From positions 2,852,001-2,916,000 of the forward strand of contig NZ_CP035037.1 in NCBI RefSeq assembly GCF_004028235.1: a stretch of DNA of 64,000 nucleotides, given 5' to 3'. The notes under the pieces are model-generated. The model had not been told where the DNA came from. It made no database searches and saw only the letters and a program-made list of their open reading frames with translations. Shown here piece by piece: positions 1 through 8,203 of this stretch. Position 1 is the first letter of the stretch; the number at the start of each line of letters is the position of its first letter. This DNA comes from Leucobacter muris (lineage in GTDB: Bacteria > Actinomycetota > Actinomycetes > Actinomycetales > Microbacteriaceae). The position numbers and the translations under genes are program-made.

Positions 1-923
1 TTGCGTTCGAAGTACCGGCGGTACTCGGCGACGTAACCCGCCACGTCGTCGCCGAGCAACGGCACCCGCTTGGTTCGGATGACGTGCTCGAGCGTCGTCG
101 GGCCGAGGTCCGTGAGCCGCTCGAGGTCGGGGCGCGCCAGGAAGGCGCGCACTTCGTCGTCGTCGCAGCGCAGCGCGTGCACGTGACCGGCCGAGTAGCG
201 CCGCAGCTCGGTGAGCAGGGTGCGCGCCTGCTCGGAATCGCCGGGGCGCAGCTCGCTCACGGTATCGGCGAAGGGGGCGCGGATCGGCCGGCCGAGCGCG
301 GCGATGCGCGCCTCGGCGCGCTCGACCAGTTCGAGGTGCAGTGCGAGCGCCTCGTCGACGGTGTCCCCCATGGTGAAGAGACCGTGGTGCTGCAGCACGA
401 TGGCGCGGGCGCTCGAGCCGGCCCCCCGCCACAGTTCGGGCACGACCTTGGCGAGGTCGAAGCCGGGCATCACGTACGGCACGGGGACCACCTCGTCGCC
501 GAGCAGCTCGGTCACGAGATCGAGCCCTCGCTCGGTGTCGGTGATCGCCACGATCGCGTCGGCGTGGGTGTGCAGCACGGAGGCGAAGGGGAGGGCGTGA
601 TGCAGCAGCGCCTCGATGGTGGGGGCGGGCCTGCCGGGCTCGACCGTGGCCGCCGCATAGCCGTCCATCATCTCGGTGTCGCTCAGCGAGGCGCCCTCGA
701 GCATGCGTTCGAGGTCGGCGCGTCGCAGCTGCACGAGGCCCTCGGGGGTGAGCGCGCCGAGGTCGAAACCGGAGGCCTTCGCCCAGAGGAAGTCGTGATC
801 CTTGGCAGAGGTGTTGCCGCCGCCGTGGAGCACGAGGAAGGGGTCTCCTCCCAGACGGCGGGAGGCCTCGACCGTCCGGCGCCTCAGCGCTTCGGCGGGA
901 GCTCCGCGCTGGTCCGTCGCCAT
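1..923 (-). CDS. class II aldolase, N-terminal part (partial; probable aldolase/short-chain dehydrogenase fusion)
   Basis: The gene starts at ATG 923 behind an AAGGAGG ribosome site and runs off the left edge, so only about 307 residues are visible. They form a class II aldolase/adducin domain: HGGGNTSAKD near residue 34 (phosphate binding), a metal-site HTHAD and a later HHGLFTMGD. Extra sequence after the aldolase core resembles bifunctional rhamnulose-phosphate aldolase/lactaldehyde dehydrogenase proteins (RhaD type, roughly 680 aa), but the dehydrogenase half lies outside the window. It is the last visible gene of the lsr-like operon, 78 bp after lsrF. By family it would cleave a phosphorylated ketose or diketone to dihydroxyacetone phosphate plus an aldehyde. 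Its substrate here is unknown. Confidence 0.8.
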   Translation of the reverse strand, partial: MATDQRGAPAEALRRRTVEASRRLGGDPFLVLHGGGNTSAKDHDFLWAKASGFDLGALTPEGLVQLRRADLERMLEGASLSDTEMMDGYAAATVEPGRPAPTIEALLHHALPFASVLHTHADAIVAITDTERGLDLVTELLGDEVVPVPYVMPGFDLAKVVPELWRGAGSSARAIVLQHHGLFTMGDTVDEALALHLELVERAEARIAALGRPIRAPFADTVSELRPGDSEQARTLLTELRRYSAGHVHALRCDDDEVRAFLARPDLERLTDLGPTTLEHVIRTKRVPLLGDDVAGYVAEYRRYFER

Positions 924-970
924 CCTGTTCCTCCTTCTCCGCCGCCCCCGGCGGCTCCCCGATGAGCGCG

Positions 971-994
971 CGGTCGGCGCCGGAGCGCCGACCG
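971..994. promoter_or_regulatory. intercistronic hairpin between lsrF and the aldolase gene
   Basis: CGGTCGGCGC, loop CGGA, GCGCCGACCG: a perfect 10-bp stem in the 78-bp gap. There is no T tract, so it may be an attenuator or an mRNA-stability element rather than a full terminator. Confidence 0.5.
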
Positions 995-1001
995 CCGCAC
1001 C

Positions 1002-1886
1002 CTAGTCTTCCGCGCCGCCCGAGAGCTCGCGGTACTCGGCGTGCGCCTCCTCGGCGCTCGCCCCGCCGTGCACGACCGAGCGCACAGCCTGGATCATGGC
1101 TGCCGGAGCCTTCCGCTGGAAGATGTTGCGGCCCATGTCGACGCCGGCTGCGCCCTCCGAGATGGCCCGGTGCGCCATGGTGAGCGCCTCGAGCGACGGC
1201 AGCTTCTTGCCGCCCGCCATGATGACCGGCACGGGGCAGCCGGCGGTGACCTGCTCGAAGCCCTCGGGGCAGTAGTAGGTCTTCACCATCTGCGCGCCGA
1301 GCTCGGCGATGATGCGGGTCGCGAGGCCGAGGTAGCGCGAGTCGCGGGTGAGCTCCTTGCCGACGGCGGTGACCCCGAGCACCGGGATGCCGAGGCGCAG
1401 GCCGGCATCGATCTGCTGGGTGAGGTTGTGCACCGACTGCGTCTCCTGCTCGCCGCCGATGAACACCTGCACCGCGACGGCCGCCGCGTCGATCCGCGCG
1501 GCGTCCTCCATGTCCATCGCGATGCGCTCGTCCGAGAGATCCTTGAGGATCGACGGACCGCCCGACGCCCGCACCACGAGCGCGGTGTCGAGCGAGGCCG
1601 GCACGACGGAGCGCAGCACGCCGCGGGTCGCCATGAGGGCGTCGGCCTGGGGCGCGAGGGGCACGATGTTGAGGTCGACGCGCTCGAGGCCGCTCGTGGG
1701 GCCCTGGAAGTAGCCGTGGTCGAACGCGAGCATCACGGTGCGGCCGTCGTCCTTGAAGATGCGGGAGAGGCGGTGGCGCATGCCGAAGTCGAGCTGACCG
1801 GCGCCCTTCACGGGCGACCCCGCGGTCACCTGCGGGGTGCCGAGGCCGAAGTCCTTCGAGTCGATGTTGCCTTCAAGATCTGCCAT
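1002..1886 (-). CDS. lsrF: LsrF, 3-hydroxy-5-phosphonooxypentane-2,4-dione thiolase
   Basis: LsrF carries out the last known step of AI-2 breakdown, passing the acetyl group of the phosphorylated dione to CoA and releasing dihydroxyacetone phosphate. The 294-aa product has the usual LsrF length (about 291 aa) and matches remembered E. coli LsrF along its whole length. Conserved stretches include TVMLAFDHGYFQGPTSGLER, TRGVLRSVVP and AGGKKLP followed by GVDMGRNIFQ. The Schiff-base lysine is predicted at K202 in MVKTYYCPEGFE. It is a TIM-barrel class I aldolase-fold enzyme of the cytosol. It lies 67 bp after the cupin gene in the lsr operon, with a GGATCC-type ribosome site. Confidence 0.93.
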   Translation of the reverse strand: MADLEGNIDSKDFGLGTPQVTAGSPVKGAGQLDFGMRHRLSRIFKDDGRTVMLAFDHGYFQGPTSGLERVDLNIVPLAPQADALMATRGVLRSVVPASLDTALVVRASGGPSILKDLSDERIAMDMEDAARIDAAAVAVQVFIGGEQETQSVHNLTQQIDAGLRLGIPVLGVTAVGKELTRDSRYLGLATRIIAELGAQMVKTYYCPEGFEQVTAGCPVPVIMAGGKKLPSLEALTMAHRAISEGAAGVDMGRNIFQRKAPAAMIQAVRSVVHGGASAEEAHAEYRELSGGAED

Positions 1887-1953
1887 GGTGGATCCTTTCT
1901 CGATGATTCGCTGGAGTGTCGCGCGCGGCGACGCGCGACACTGAGGGTCTGGC

Positions 1954-2352
1954 CTAGGCGTCGCCCTTGGCGCGGGCGATGGCCTCCGTCGGTACGGGGT
2001 CGCCCGGCACCCAGGGCACCTGCACGCCGTCGGCCGGATCGTAGGGCGCCTTCACGAACAGGGCGCGGAACAGCTCGTCCGACTCGTTCACGAAGTAGTG
2101 CATCTCGCCGGGGTCGCAGCGCACCACGTCGCCCGCGCACAACCGGTAGCTGCGCTCGCAGTCGATCCAGAGCGTGCACGTGCCCTCGAGCACGACGAAG
2201 CTCTCCTCGATCTGTGCGTGGTAGTGGTTCGAAGCGTCATCGCCGGGACGAAGCTGCACCACGCCGAAGTCGGTGCGGGGGCCTCGGAGCAGGTACCCGG
2301 GGCCGTACTCGCCGAACCGGTACTCCGCCTTGCTCGTCTGCGTCAGTTCCAT
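1954..2352 (-). CDS. small cupin protein in the lsr operon (possible functional stand-in for LsrG)
   Basis: A 132-aa single-domain cupin. Motif 1 is HYHAQIEESFVVLEG (HxHx4Ex6G) and motif 2 is GDVVRCDPGEMHYFVN (ending Hx3N), so the metal ligands His, His, Glu and His are present. It sits between lsrK and lsrF, 24 bp after lsrK. In enteric operons the isomerase LsrG (a ferredoxin-like antibiotic-monooxygenase fold) acts between LsrK and LsrF, and no LsrG homolog is visible here. The inference is that this cupin isomerises phospho-AI-2 or related keto sugars, as several cupins do (phosphoglucose isomerase, KduI). A simple binding or mutarotase role is also possible. Confidence 0.75.
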   Translation of the reverse strand: MELTQTSKAEYRFGEYGPGYLLRGPRTDFGVVQLRPGDDASNHYHAQIEESFVVLEGTCTLWIDCERSYRLCAGDVVRCDPGEMHYFVNESDELFRALFVKAPYDPADGVQVPWVPGDPVPTEAIARAKGDA

Positions 2353-2376
2353 GCTTGCTCGTCTCTCTTTCCGCTG

Positions 2377-3933
2377 TTAGCTTCCCGGTGCACGCCAGAG
2401 CGACGTCGTGATCCCGGCATTCATGAGGTCCCGCTGCGGGGCGTAGGCCTCGGCCCATCGCTCCCTCACGCCCTCGTAGGTCTGGTGCGCCTCCGCGTCC
2501 GGCTCGACGGCGCCGTCCCAGGCGAGCCACGAGCGCGCCGCCGCCGAGGGGGTCTCGAACTCGCCGGCTCCGGCGGCCGCGCAGGCCGCGGCGCCCTGGG
2601 CCGTCGCCTCGGTGACGGCAGGGATGCGGATCGGGCGGCCGAGCACGTCGGCGACGATCTGGGCCCACACGCCGCTCTTCGCCGAGCCGCCCGCGAAGAT
2701 CACCTCGTCGGCGTGGGTGCCGCTGAATCCCTCGACCATCTCGAGGTTGAGGGCGGCGACGATCGCCGCGTTCTCGAGCAGGGAGCGGAACATGGCCGCC
2801 CGCACCCGCGCGCCTCCCTCGAGCGAGAGGTTGAGGAATGAGGGCGCGGCGTGCTTCCACCTCCGGTAGTTCATGACGTCGGAGAAGATCGGGATGACGC
2901 CGTCGGAGCCGATCGGGATCCCGGCTGCGGCCTCGGTGAGGATGTCGAGCGGGTCACTACCGGTCGCCCGGGCGCGCTGCTGCTCCTCGTGGGCGAAGGT
3001 GTCTCGGAACCAGCGCACCGCGGTGCCGGTGTGGAAGGCGATGGCCTCGGCCTGCCAGAGGCCCGGGACGGCGGCGGCGTTGACCCGCACCCGCATCTCG
3101 GGGTCGGCGGACGCGGTGGGCAGGTTCACGAACTGCTGCCAGAAGGTGCCGGCGATGATCGCGGCCTCGCCCGGCTCGGTGAGGCCGAGCCCGAGGGCCG
3201 CGAGCTGCGCATCGCCTCCGCCGAGCACCACGCGGGTGCCCGTGCCGAGGCCGGTCTCGGCCGCCGCAGCGGCGGTGACTGTGCCGATCGTGGTGCCGGG
3301 CTCCTCGGTGCGGGGCAGCAGGTCGTCGCGCAGGCCGCACATGCGCAGCAGCTCGGGATCGCCCCGGCGCGAGGCCAGCGAGACGAAGCCCGACGTGGAG
3401 CCGTTCGACGGCTCGATGGCGCGCTCCCCGCTCAGCCGGTACAGCACCCACTCGCTGAGCATGAGCACCGTGTCCGCGCGCTCGTAGAGGTCGGGACGGT
3501 GCGACTTCAGCCAGCGCAGCCGGGGCCCGGCGGCGAGCGCGAAGGTCTGCCCGGTCGCGGCGTAGATCCGCTCCTCGAGTCGGGGATCGGCGGCGAGCGC
3601 GCGCACCTCGGCCTCGGCGCGGGCGTCGACGTTGGCGCACGCCCAGATCTCGCGCCCCTCGGCGTCGAGCAGCACGATGCCTTCACGCATCGAGGTGGAG
3701 CTCACCGCGAGGATGTCGTCCCCGCGGAGGCCGGACTTCGCGAGCGCCTCGCGCACGATCTCGACGATGAGCGCCCAGTTTCGCTCGGTCGCGAAGCCCA
3801 TCGAGCCCGGAACCCCCGGTTCGGGGTCGTGCTCCCAGCTGCGCTGGGAGATCGCGACGGGGGATCCGTGCAGATCGAAGATGCAGGCGCGCACCGATCC
3901 GGTGCCCGCGTCGATGGCCATGACGTGGCTCAT
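2377..3933 (-). CDS. lsrK: LsrK, autoinducer-2 kinase
   Basis: FGGY-family carbohydrate kinase of 518 aa that phosphorylates AI-2 (DPD) in the cytosol, which traps it and makes the LsrR inducer. The start at ATG 3933 gives MSHVMAIDAGTGSVRA with the ATP-site DAGTG at residues 8-12. The C-terminal half has GGGDAQLAALGLG and EVIFAGGSAKSGVWAQIVAD. The match to remembered E. coli LsrK is strong throughout: SMREGIVL, EIWACANVDARAEAEV, GTFWQQFVNLP, IPIFSDVMNYRRWKHAAPSF and the shared end TTSLWRAPG. A longer open frame upstream only overlaps lsrR and is not needed. It follows lsrR by 16 bp. Confidence 0.93.
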   Translation of the reverse strand: MSHVMAIDAGTGSVRACIFDLHGSPVAISQRSWEHDPEPGVPGSMGFATERNWALIVEIVREALAKSGLRGDDILAVSSTSMREGIVLLDAEGREIWACANVDARAEAEVRALAADPRLEERIYAATGQTFALAAGPRLRWLKSHRPDLYERADTVLMLSEWVLYRLSGERAIEPSNGSTSGFVSLASRRGDPELLRMCGLRDDLLPRTEEPGTTIGTVTAAAAAETGLGTGTRVVLGGGDAQLAALGLGLTEPGEAAIIAGTFWQQFVNLPTASADPEMRVRVNAAAVPGLWQAEAIAFHTGTAVRWFRDTFAHEEQQRARATGSDPLDILTEAAAGIPIGSDGVIPIFSDVMNYRRWKHAAPSFLNLSLEGGARVRAAMFRSLLENAAIVAALNLEMVEGFSGTHADEVIFAGGSAKSGVWAQIVADVLGRPIRIPAVTEATAQGAAACAAAGAGEFETPSAAARSWLAWDGAVEPDAEAHQTYEGVRERWAEAYAPQRDLMNAGITTSLWRAPGS

Positions 3934-3949
3934 GCGTGTACTCCTGGGT

Positions 3950-4921
3950 TCATGCCTCGACGCCCTCGGCTGCGAGCAGCGCTCGGGCGACGTCTTCGGT
4001 GGTGACGAGCACGTCGAGGTAGCCGCCGCGCAGCGCGCCGAGAATCGCGGGCACCTTGTGCAGGCCGCCGGCGATGCCCACGACGTTGGGGATGCGGCGG
4101 AGGTCGTCGACGCCGACCCCGATTCGCCGGGTGTGGAGCGGCAGGTCGAGCACCTCGCCGTTCTCGTCGTAGAACAGGCCGAGGATGTCCCCGACGGCGC
4201 CGAGCTTCTGGAACTCGACGAGCTCATCGTCGGTCACGTAGCCCTTCTGGGCGAGGGTGGCCTGCTCGGCCACGGCGCCGATGCCGATGAGCGCGTGGTC
4301 CGCGGCGCGCGAGCGCTCGAGCACGCGCTGCACCACCCCCTCCTTCTGCAGCTCGGCGGCGAGACTCGCCGACGACACCACGATGGGAGCCGGGATCACG
4401 GCGTCGGTGTGGCGCGCGGACTTGCCGCGCACCCGGCGCAGGGTCGGCACGTAGGCGTTCACGCCGCCCGTCAGTGTGACCGTGCTGATCTTGGCGGTCT
4501 GCTCGACCGGCAGGCGCTCCATGGTGGCCTGCACGGTCTCCCCCCAGCCGATCGCGAGCGTCTGGTCCGACTCGAGCAGGTTCTGCAGGTACTGGGCTCC
4601 GCCGCGCGCGAGGCGGCGCGAGACCGAGAAGGCGTCCTGCGTCTCGTCGCCCAGTGCGGGGGGGGGCACCAGCGCCTCGGTGAGACCGAAGGTCTCGCGC
4701 AGCTTGCGCCCGATCTGGAAGGCCTCGAAGTGGCTCGAGCCGATGGTGAAGGTCACGATCCCGTTCTGCCGGCTGCGCTCGAGCAGGCGGCCCGCCGTCG
4801 CCCGGGAGATCGAGAGCTTCTTGGCCACCTCGTCCTGAGTCAGCTGATCCACGTAGTAGTACCAGGCGGCGCGCAGGATCTGCTCCCGGGTCTCCCAGTT
4901 CTCCTCTTCGAGGCTGCCCAT
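3950..4921 (-). CDS. lsrR: LsrR-type transcriptional repressor (SorC/DeoR family)
   Basis: 323-aa regulator with an N-terminal helix-turn-helix at about residues 27-50 (LTQDEVAKKLSISRATAGRL) and a C-terminal SorC sugar-phosphate-binding domain. Conserved LsrR stretches include TLAIGWGETVQATM, STVTLTGGVNAY, IPAPIVVSSASLA, GAVGDILGLFYDENGEV and GIAGGLHKVPAI. By family it represses the lsr operon until phospho-AI-2 binds. In E. coli lsrR and lsrK are divergent from lsrACDBFG. Here lsrR lies in the middle of the same transcription unit, which would make its repression autogenous. A strong hairpin separates it from lsrB. Confidence 0.92.
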   Translation of the reverse strand: MGSLEEENWETREQILRAAWYYYVDQLTQDEVAKKLSISRATAGRLLERSRQNGIVTFTIGSSHFEAFQIGRKLRETFGLTEALVPPPALGDETQDAFSVSRRLARGGAQYLQNLLESDQTLAIGWGETVQATMERLPVEQTAKISTVTLTGGVNAYVPTLRRVRGKSARHTDAVIPAPIVVSSASLAAELQKEGVVQRVLERSRAADHALIGIGAVAEQATLAQKGYVTDDELVEFQKLGAVGDILGLFYDENGEVLDLPLHTRRIGVGVDDLRRIPNVVGIAGGLHKVPAILGALRGGYLDVLVTTEDVARALLAAEGVEA

Positions 4922-4970
4922 GGTCTCGTCCCCTCCCCCAGATTGCTCTGATGTCTCGAATGGCGGTGAT

Positions 4971-5001
4971 GCGGTGAGGGGCGGGGCCCGCCCCTCACCG
5001 C
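4971..5001. promoter_or_regulatory. 15-bp perfect hairpin between lsrB and lsrR
   Basis: GCGGTGAGGGGCGGG, one G, then CCCGCCCCTCACCGC: a perfect 15-bp inverted repeat just after the lsrB stop. Without a clear T tract it probably acts as a leaky terminator or a 3'-end protector, keeping the binding protein at a higher level than LsrR/LsrK, as is usual after binding-protein genes. Confidence 0.65.
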
Positions 5002-5010
5002 GCGGTGCTG

Positions 5011-6072
5011 CTAGAAGTCGAAGTCGTCGATGTTCTCCGCAGTGAACACCGTACGCTCAGGCATCACGATGATGCCGTTGCCGTCCGCCTCGTAGTCGTA
5101 GCCCTGCACCGAGTTGGGCTGCACCTCGAGCTCGCCGAAGCCCTCGACCTCGAACTTGTCGCCGACGTTCAGCTCGGTGCCGTCGAGCAGCATCGACGCC
5201 ACGTGCACCGACAGCGCGCCCTGCGCCTGCGCGTCCCACAGCGCGAAGCGCTTGAGCGTGCCGTTGTGGATGTACTCCTTCATGGCGTTCGGGGTGGAGA
5301 AGCCGACGAGGGTGATGTCGGTGCGGCCCAGGTTCTCGAGCGCCTGAGCGGTGCCCGGCAGGGCGTTCGCGTCGGGGGCGATGATCGCCTTGAGATCGGG
5401 GTTGGCGTTGATGAGCGCCTCGGCCTGCTGCACCGCCTGCTCGGTCTGGTTCTCCGAGAAGATCGTGTCGACGACGTCCCACTCGGTCTCGTCCGCGATG
5501 ATCGACTTCGCCACCTCGGCCCACTGGTTCTGGTCGGTCACGGTGGGGCTCGAGTAGTGGAAGGCCACCTTCGCGGCGTCGTCGGCCGCGATGTCCTCGA
5601 GCGTCATGTCGACGAGCAGCTCGCCCAGCTGGTCGGGGGTGCCCTGGCTGATGTAGAACTGGCGGCACTCGGGGTTCACGTCGGAATCCCAGGTGAGCGT
5701 CACCACGCCCTGCTCGCGGGCCTTGTCGAGCGATTGGCACAGGCCGTCGGGGGTGGTCGACGACACGATGACCGCGTCGAAGCCCTGGCCGACGTAGGTG
5801 TTGATGAGCTCGACCTGCTTCGCGGCCGAGGCCTCGGGCGAGCCGAGGTACTGCACGTCGAGCCCCAGCTCCTCGCCGGCCTCGACGGCACCGGCGCCGC
5901 CGGCCTCGAAGAAGCCGACGCCGGTGAGCTTCGGGATGAACGCGATCTGGGCGCCGCTGCCGCCGCCCTCGCCGCCCTCGCCGCCGCCCGAGCCGCCGTT
6001 CGAGCTGCACCCGGTGAGGGCCACGACGCCCACTGCTGCGACCGCGATGGCCGCCTTCAAACGATTCCGCAT
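5011..6072 (-). CDS. lsrB: LsrB, AI-2 binding lipoprotein of the ABC importer
   Basis: 353-aa periplasmic-binding-protein-fold receptor (type I), anchored as a lipoprotein: charged MRNRLK, hydrophobic core and lipobox LTGC with Cys22, then a Gly-rich linker to residue 40. Six residues known to contact AI-2 in Salmonella LsrB (K35, D116, D166, Q167, P220, A222) all have counterparts with matching spacing: K48 (AFIPKLTG), D129 (LTWDSD), D180/Q181 (TVTDQNQW), P233 and A235 (IAPDANALP). The C-terminus SVQGYDYEADGNGI is nearly the same as remembered E. coli LsrB. The order after the permeases follows the enteric A-C-D-B order. These residues make AI-2 a much better guess than ribose or rhamnose. 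Confidence 0.95.
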   Translation of the reverse strand: MRNRLKAAIAVAAVGVVALTGCSSNGGSGGGEGGEGGGSGAQIAFIPKLTGVGFFEAGGAGAVEAGEELGLDVQYLGSPEASAAKQVELINTYVGQGFDAVIVSSTTPDGLCQSLDKAREQGVVTLTWDSDVNPECRQFYISQGTPDQLGELLVDMTLEDIAADDAAKVAFHYSSPTVTDQNQWAEVAKSIIADETEWDVVDTIFSENQTEQAVQQAEALINANPDLKAIIAPDANALPGTAQALENLGRTDITLVGFSTPNAMKEYIHNGTLKRFALWDAQAQGALSVHVASMLLDGTELNVGDKFEVEGFGELEVQPNSVQGYDYEADGNGIIVMPERTVFTAENIDDFDF

Positions 6073-6119
6073 CGAATCTCTCCAATCAATCTGTGGCGAT
6101 CGCTCGCCGTTTCTCTACT

Positions 6120-7187
6120 TCACACTTCCGACGCGGCAGCGACCGGGGTGCGCGGGCCGTCGGCCGCCCCCGCCTGCCTGCGCAGGTTCTCCCGGCGCAC
6201 GCGGTTGTTCCGCACGCGCTCCGACCAGTTGGCGCTCCACCAGCGCAGGCTCGCGACGGCCACGAGGATCACCCCGGTGAACACGGCGACCTCGTTCTCC
6301 GAGAGCCGCGCGAACCGCAGGCCCTGCTGCAGGAAGCCGATCACGAAGGTCGCGACCACCACGCCGAAGATCGATCCCTCGCCCCCGTACATCGACACGC
6401 CGCCGATCACCACGAGGGTCAGCACCGGCATGAGCAGCGAGGCCCCGATGTCGGCGCGCGCCGATCCCACGTACGAGGTCAGCAGGATCCCGACGATGCC
6501 GGCGGAGAGCGACGTGAGCACGTAGGCGCCCACGATGACGGCGTCGGAGCGGAAGCCCGCGTAGCGCGCGGCGACCGGGTTCGCTCCGATGAGGCGGGCC
6601 TGACGGCCGAAGGTCGAGCGCCCGAGCAGCATCGCGAACAGCACGGTGACCACGGCGAAGACGAGCAGCATGTTCGGCAGCCCGAAGGTGCGGCCGCCCG
6701 CGATTCCGGTGAACTCGTTGGGCAGGCCGGAGACGCCCTCGAACGAGGAGATGCCGCCCAAGCCCGACGCCGCGAGCGCGAGTCCGGCGAAGAGGAACTG
6801 GGTGCCGAGGGTGATGACCATCGGGTTGGCGCGGGTGAGGATGATGAGCAGGCCGTTGACGAGCCCCGCGGCGACCGCGGCGAGCAGACCGATCACGAGC
6901 GCGCCCCAGATGCCGACGCCGCTCTTGAAGCTCACACCCATCACGATCGCGCTGAGCGAGGCCACCGAGGCGAAGCTGATGTCGATGCCGCCCGTGATCA
7001 TCACGATCGCGAGGGGCAGCGCGATGATCCCGAGGTAGATGAAGTCGGACATCGAGAACAGCAGTCGGTTCGGGTCGAGGAACTTCGAGTTGAGCGAGCT
7101 GAAGATCACGAGCTCGAGCACCAGCACCCCGATGAGGCCGACCTCCCAGCGTGCGAAGATCTTCAGTCGCGACTGCAGCGCGTTCAT
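6120..7187 (-). CDS. lsrD: LsrD, AI-2 ABC transporter permease
   Basis: 355-aa inner-membrane permease of the BPD_transp_2 (ribose/LsrC-LsrD) family with about nine or ten hydrophobic segments, for example LIGVLVLELVIFSSL, IIALPLAIVMITGGIDISFA and ALVIGLLAAVAAGLVNGLLI. The family signature GGIDISFASVASLSAIVMG is clear. It would form the channel with LsrC. The ATG overlaps the lsrC stop by 4 bp (ATGA), so the two permeases are probably translationally coupled. The positively charged tail after residue 325 is longer than usual and is probably cytoplasmic. Confidence 0.9.
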   Translation of the reverse strand: MNALQSRLKIFARWEVGLIGVLVLELVIFSSLNSKFLDPNRLLFSMSDFIYLGIIALPLAIVMITGGIDISFASVASLSAIVMGVSFKSGVGIWGALVIGLLAAVAAGLVNGLLIILTRANPMVITLGTQFLFAGLALAASGLGGISSFEGVSGLPNEFTGIAGGRTFGLPNMLLVFAVVTVLFAMLLGRSTFGRQARLIGANPVAARYAGFRSDAVIVGAYVLTSLSAGIVGILLTSYVGSARADIGASLLMPVLTLVVIGGVSMYGGEGSIFGVVVATFVIGFLQQGLRFARLSENEVAVFTGVILVAVASLRWWSANWSERVRNNRVRRENLRRQAGAADGPRTPVAAASEV

Positions 7188-8203
7188 GAGCGCACCTCAC
7201 TTTCGAGCTTCGGATGCCCCTCGGCCGTCTCATCGGCGAGGGCGCTGTAGCGGGCGGCGAGCCGCCGCTTCGAGACGAGGGCGCGCACGCGGGAGTCCGC
7301 GAAGAGCGCGGCCAGCAGGATCGCACCGATGACCGTGTCGGACCAGGAGCCGGGGATCCCGAGGAAGCTCAGCGAGCTCGTGGCCGTGCTGATGAAGATC
7401 GCACCGAAGACGGCGCCGACCACGGTGCCCACGCCGCCCGTGAGCGAGACGCCGCCGATCACGGCGGCCGCGATGGCCCGCATCTCGATGCCCTGACCGG
7501 CCTGGTTGCCGATCGAGCCCACCTGGGCCAGGAACACGAGGGCCGCGGCGCCGGCCAGCAGGCCCGAGATCGTGTAGGCGAGGATCACGATGGTGTTGGT
7601 GGAGATGCCGACGAGGTACGCGCCCTCGGCGTTGTCGCCGGTCGCGTAGAAGCTGCGTCCGAACTTGGTGCGGGCCATGAGCAGGGCGAGCGCGGCGATC
7701 ACCGCGACCGCGATCCAGATGAGGATCGGCACGCCCAGTATCTCGATGCGCCCCACCCGCCGGTAGGCCGCGGGCAGGCTCTCGATCGAGTGGCCTCCGG
7801 TGATCAGGAAGGAGATGCCCCGGTAGGCCGCGAGGGTGCCGAGCGTCATCACGATGGAGGGCGCGTGGCCGTAGGTGACGCCGATGCCGTTGATCGCACC
7901 GAGCACCGCGCCGAGGCCGAGCACCGCGAGCACCGCGACCCAGATGGGGGCGCCGTCGCGCATGAGCATCGCGCCGACGATGCCCGAGAGCGCGAGCGTC
8001 GACCCGACCGAGACGTCGATGTTGCGGGTGATGATGACGATCGCGCTGCCGGCCCCGAGCAGGGCGAGGATCACGGTCGAGTTCAGCACCCGGACGAGGT
8101 TGGCGGGATCGAGGAAGCTGGAGTGGAACGCGCCGACGATCGCGACGAGCAGCACCACTCCCCCGATCGTGATGATCTCGCGATGCTTCAACAGGGACTT
8201 CAT
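7184..8203 (-). CDS. lsrC: LsrC, AI-2 ABC transporter permease
   Basis: 339-aa permease of the same family as LsrD. It starts at ATG 8203 (MKSLLKHREIITIGG), overlapping the lsrA stop by 4 bp. The signature RNIDVSVGSTLALSGIVGAM and segments such as PIWVAVLAVLGLGAVLGAING are typical. It pairs with LsrD to form the membrane channel. The longer open frame upstream is the opposite-phase shadow of lsrA and is not part of this gene. Confidence 0.9.
   Translation of the reverse strand: MKSLLKHREIITIGGVVLLVAIVGAFHSSFLDPANLVRVLNSTVILALLGAGSAIVIITRNIDVSVGSTLALSGIVGAMLMRDGAPIWVAVLAVLGLGAVLGAINGIGVTYGHAPSIVMTLGTLAAYRGISFLITGGHSIESLPAAYRRVGRIEILGVPILIWIAVAVIAALALLMARTKFGRSFYATGDNAEGAYLVGISTNTIVILAYTISGLLAGAAALVFLAQVGSIGNQAGQGIEMRAIAAAVIGGVSLTGGVGTVVGAVFGAIFISTATSSLSFLGIPGSWSDTVIGAILLAALFADSRVRALVSKRRLAARYSALADETAEGHPKLESEVRS

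Noticed and set aside
2098-4951. Long plus-strand open frames opposite the lsrK/lsrR genes
   Set aside because: They are shadows with compositional bias and no recognisable motif, lying over well-identified minus-strand genes.
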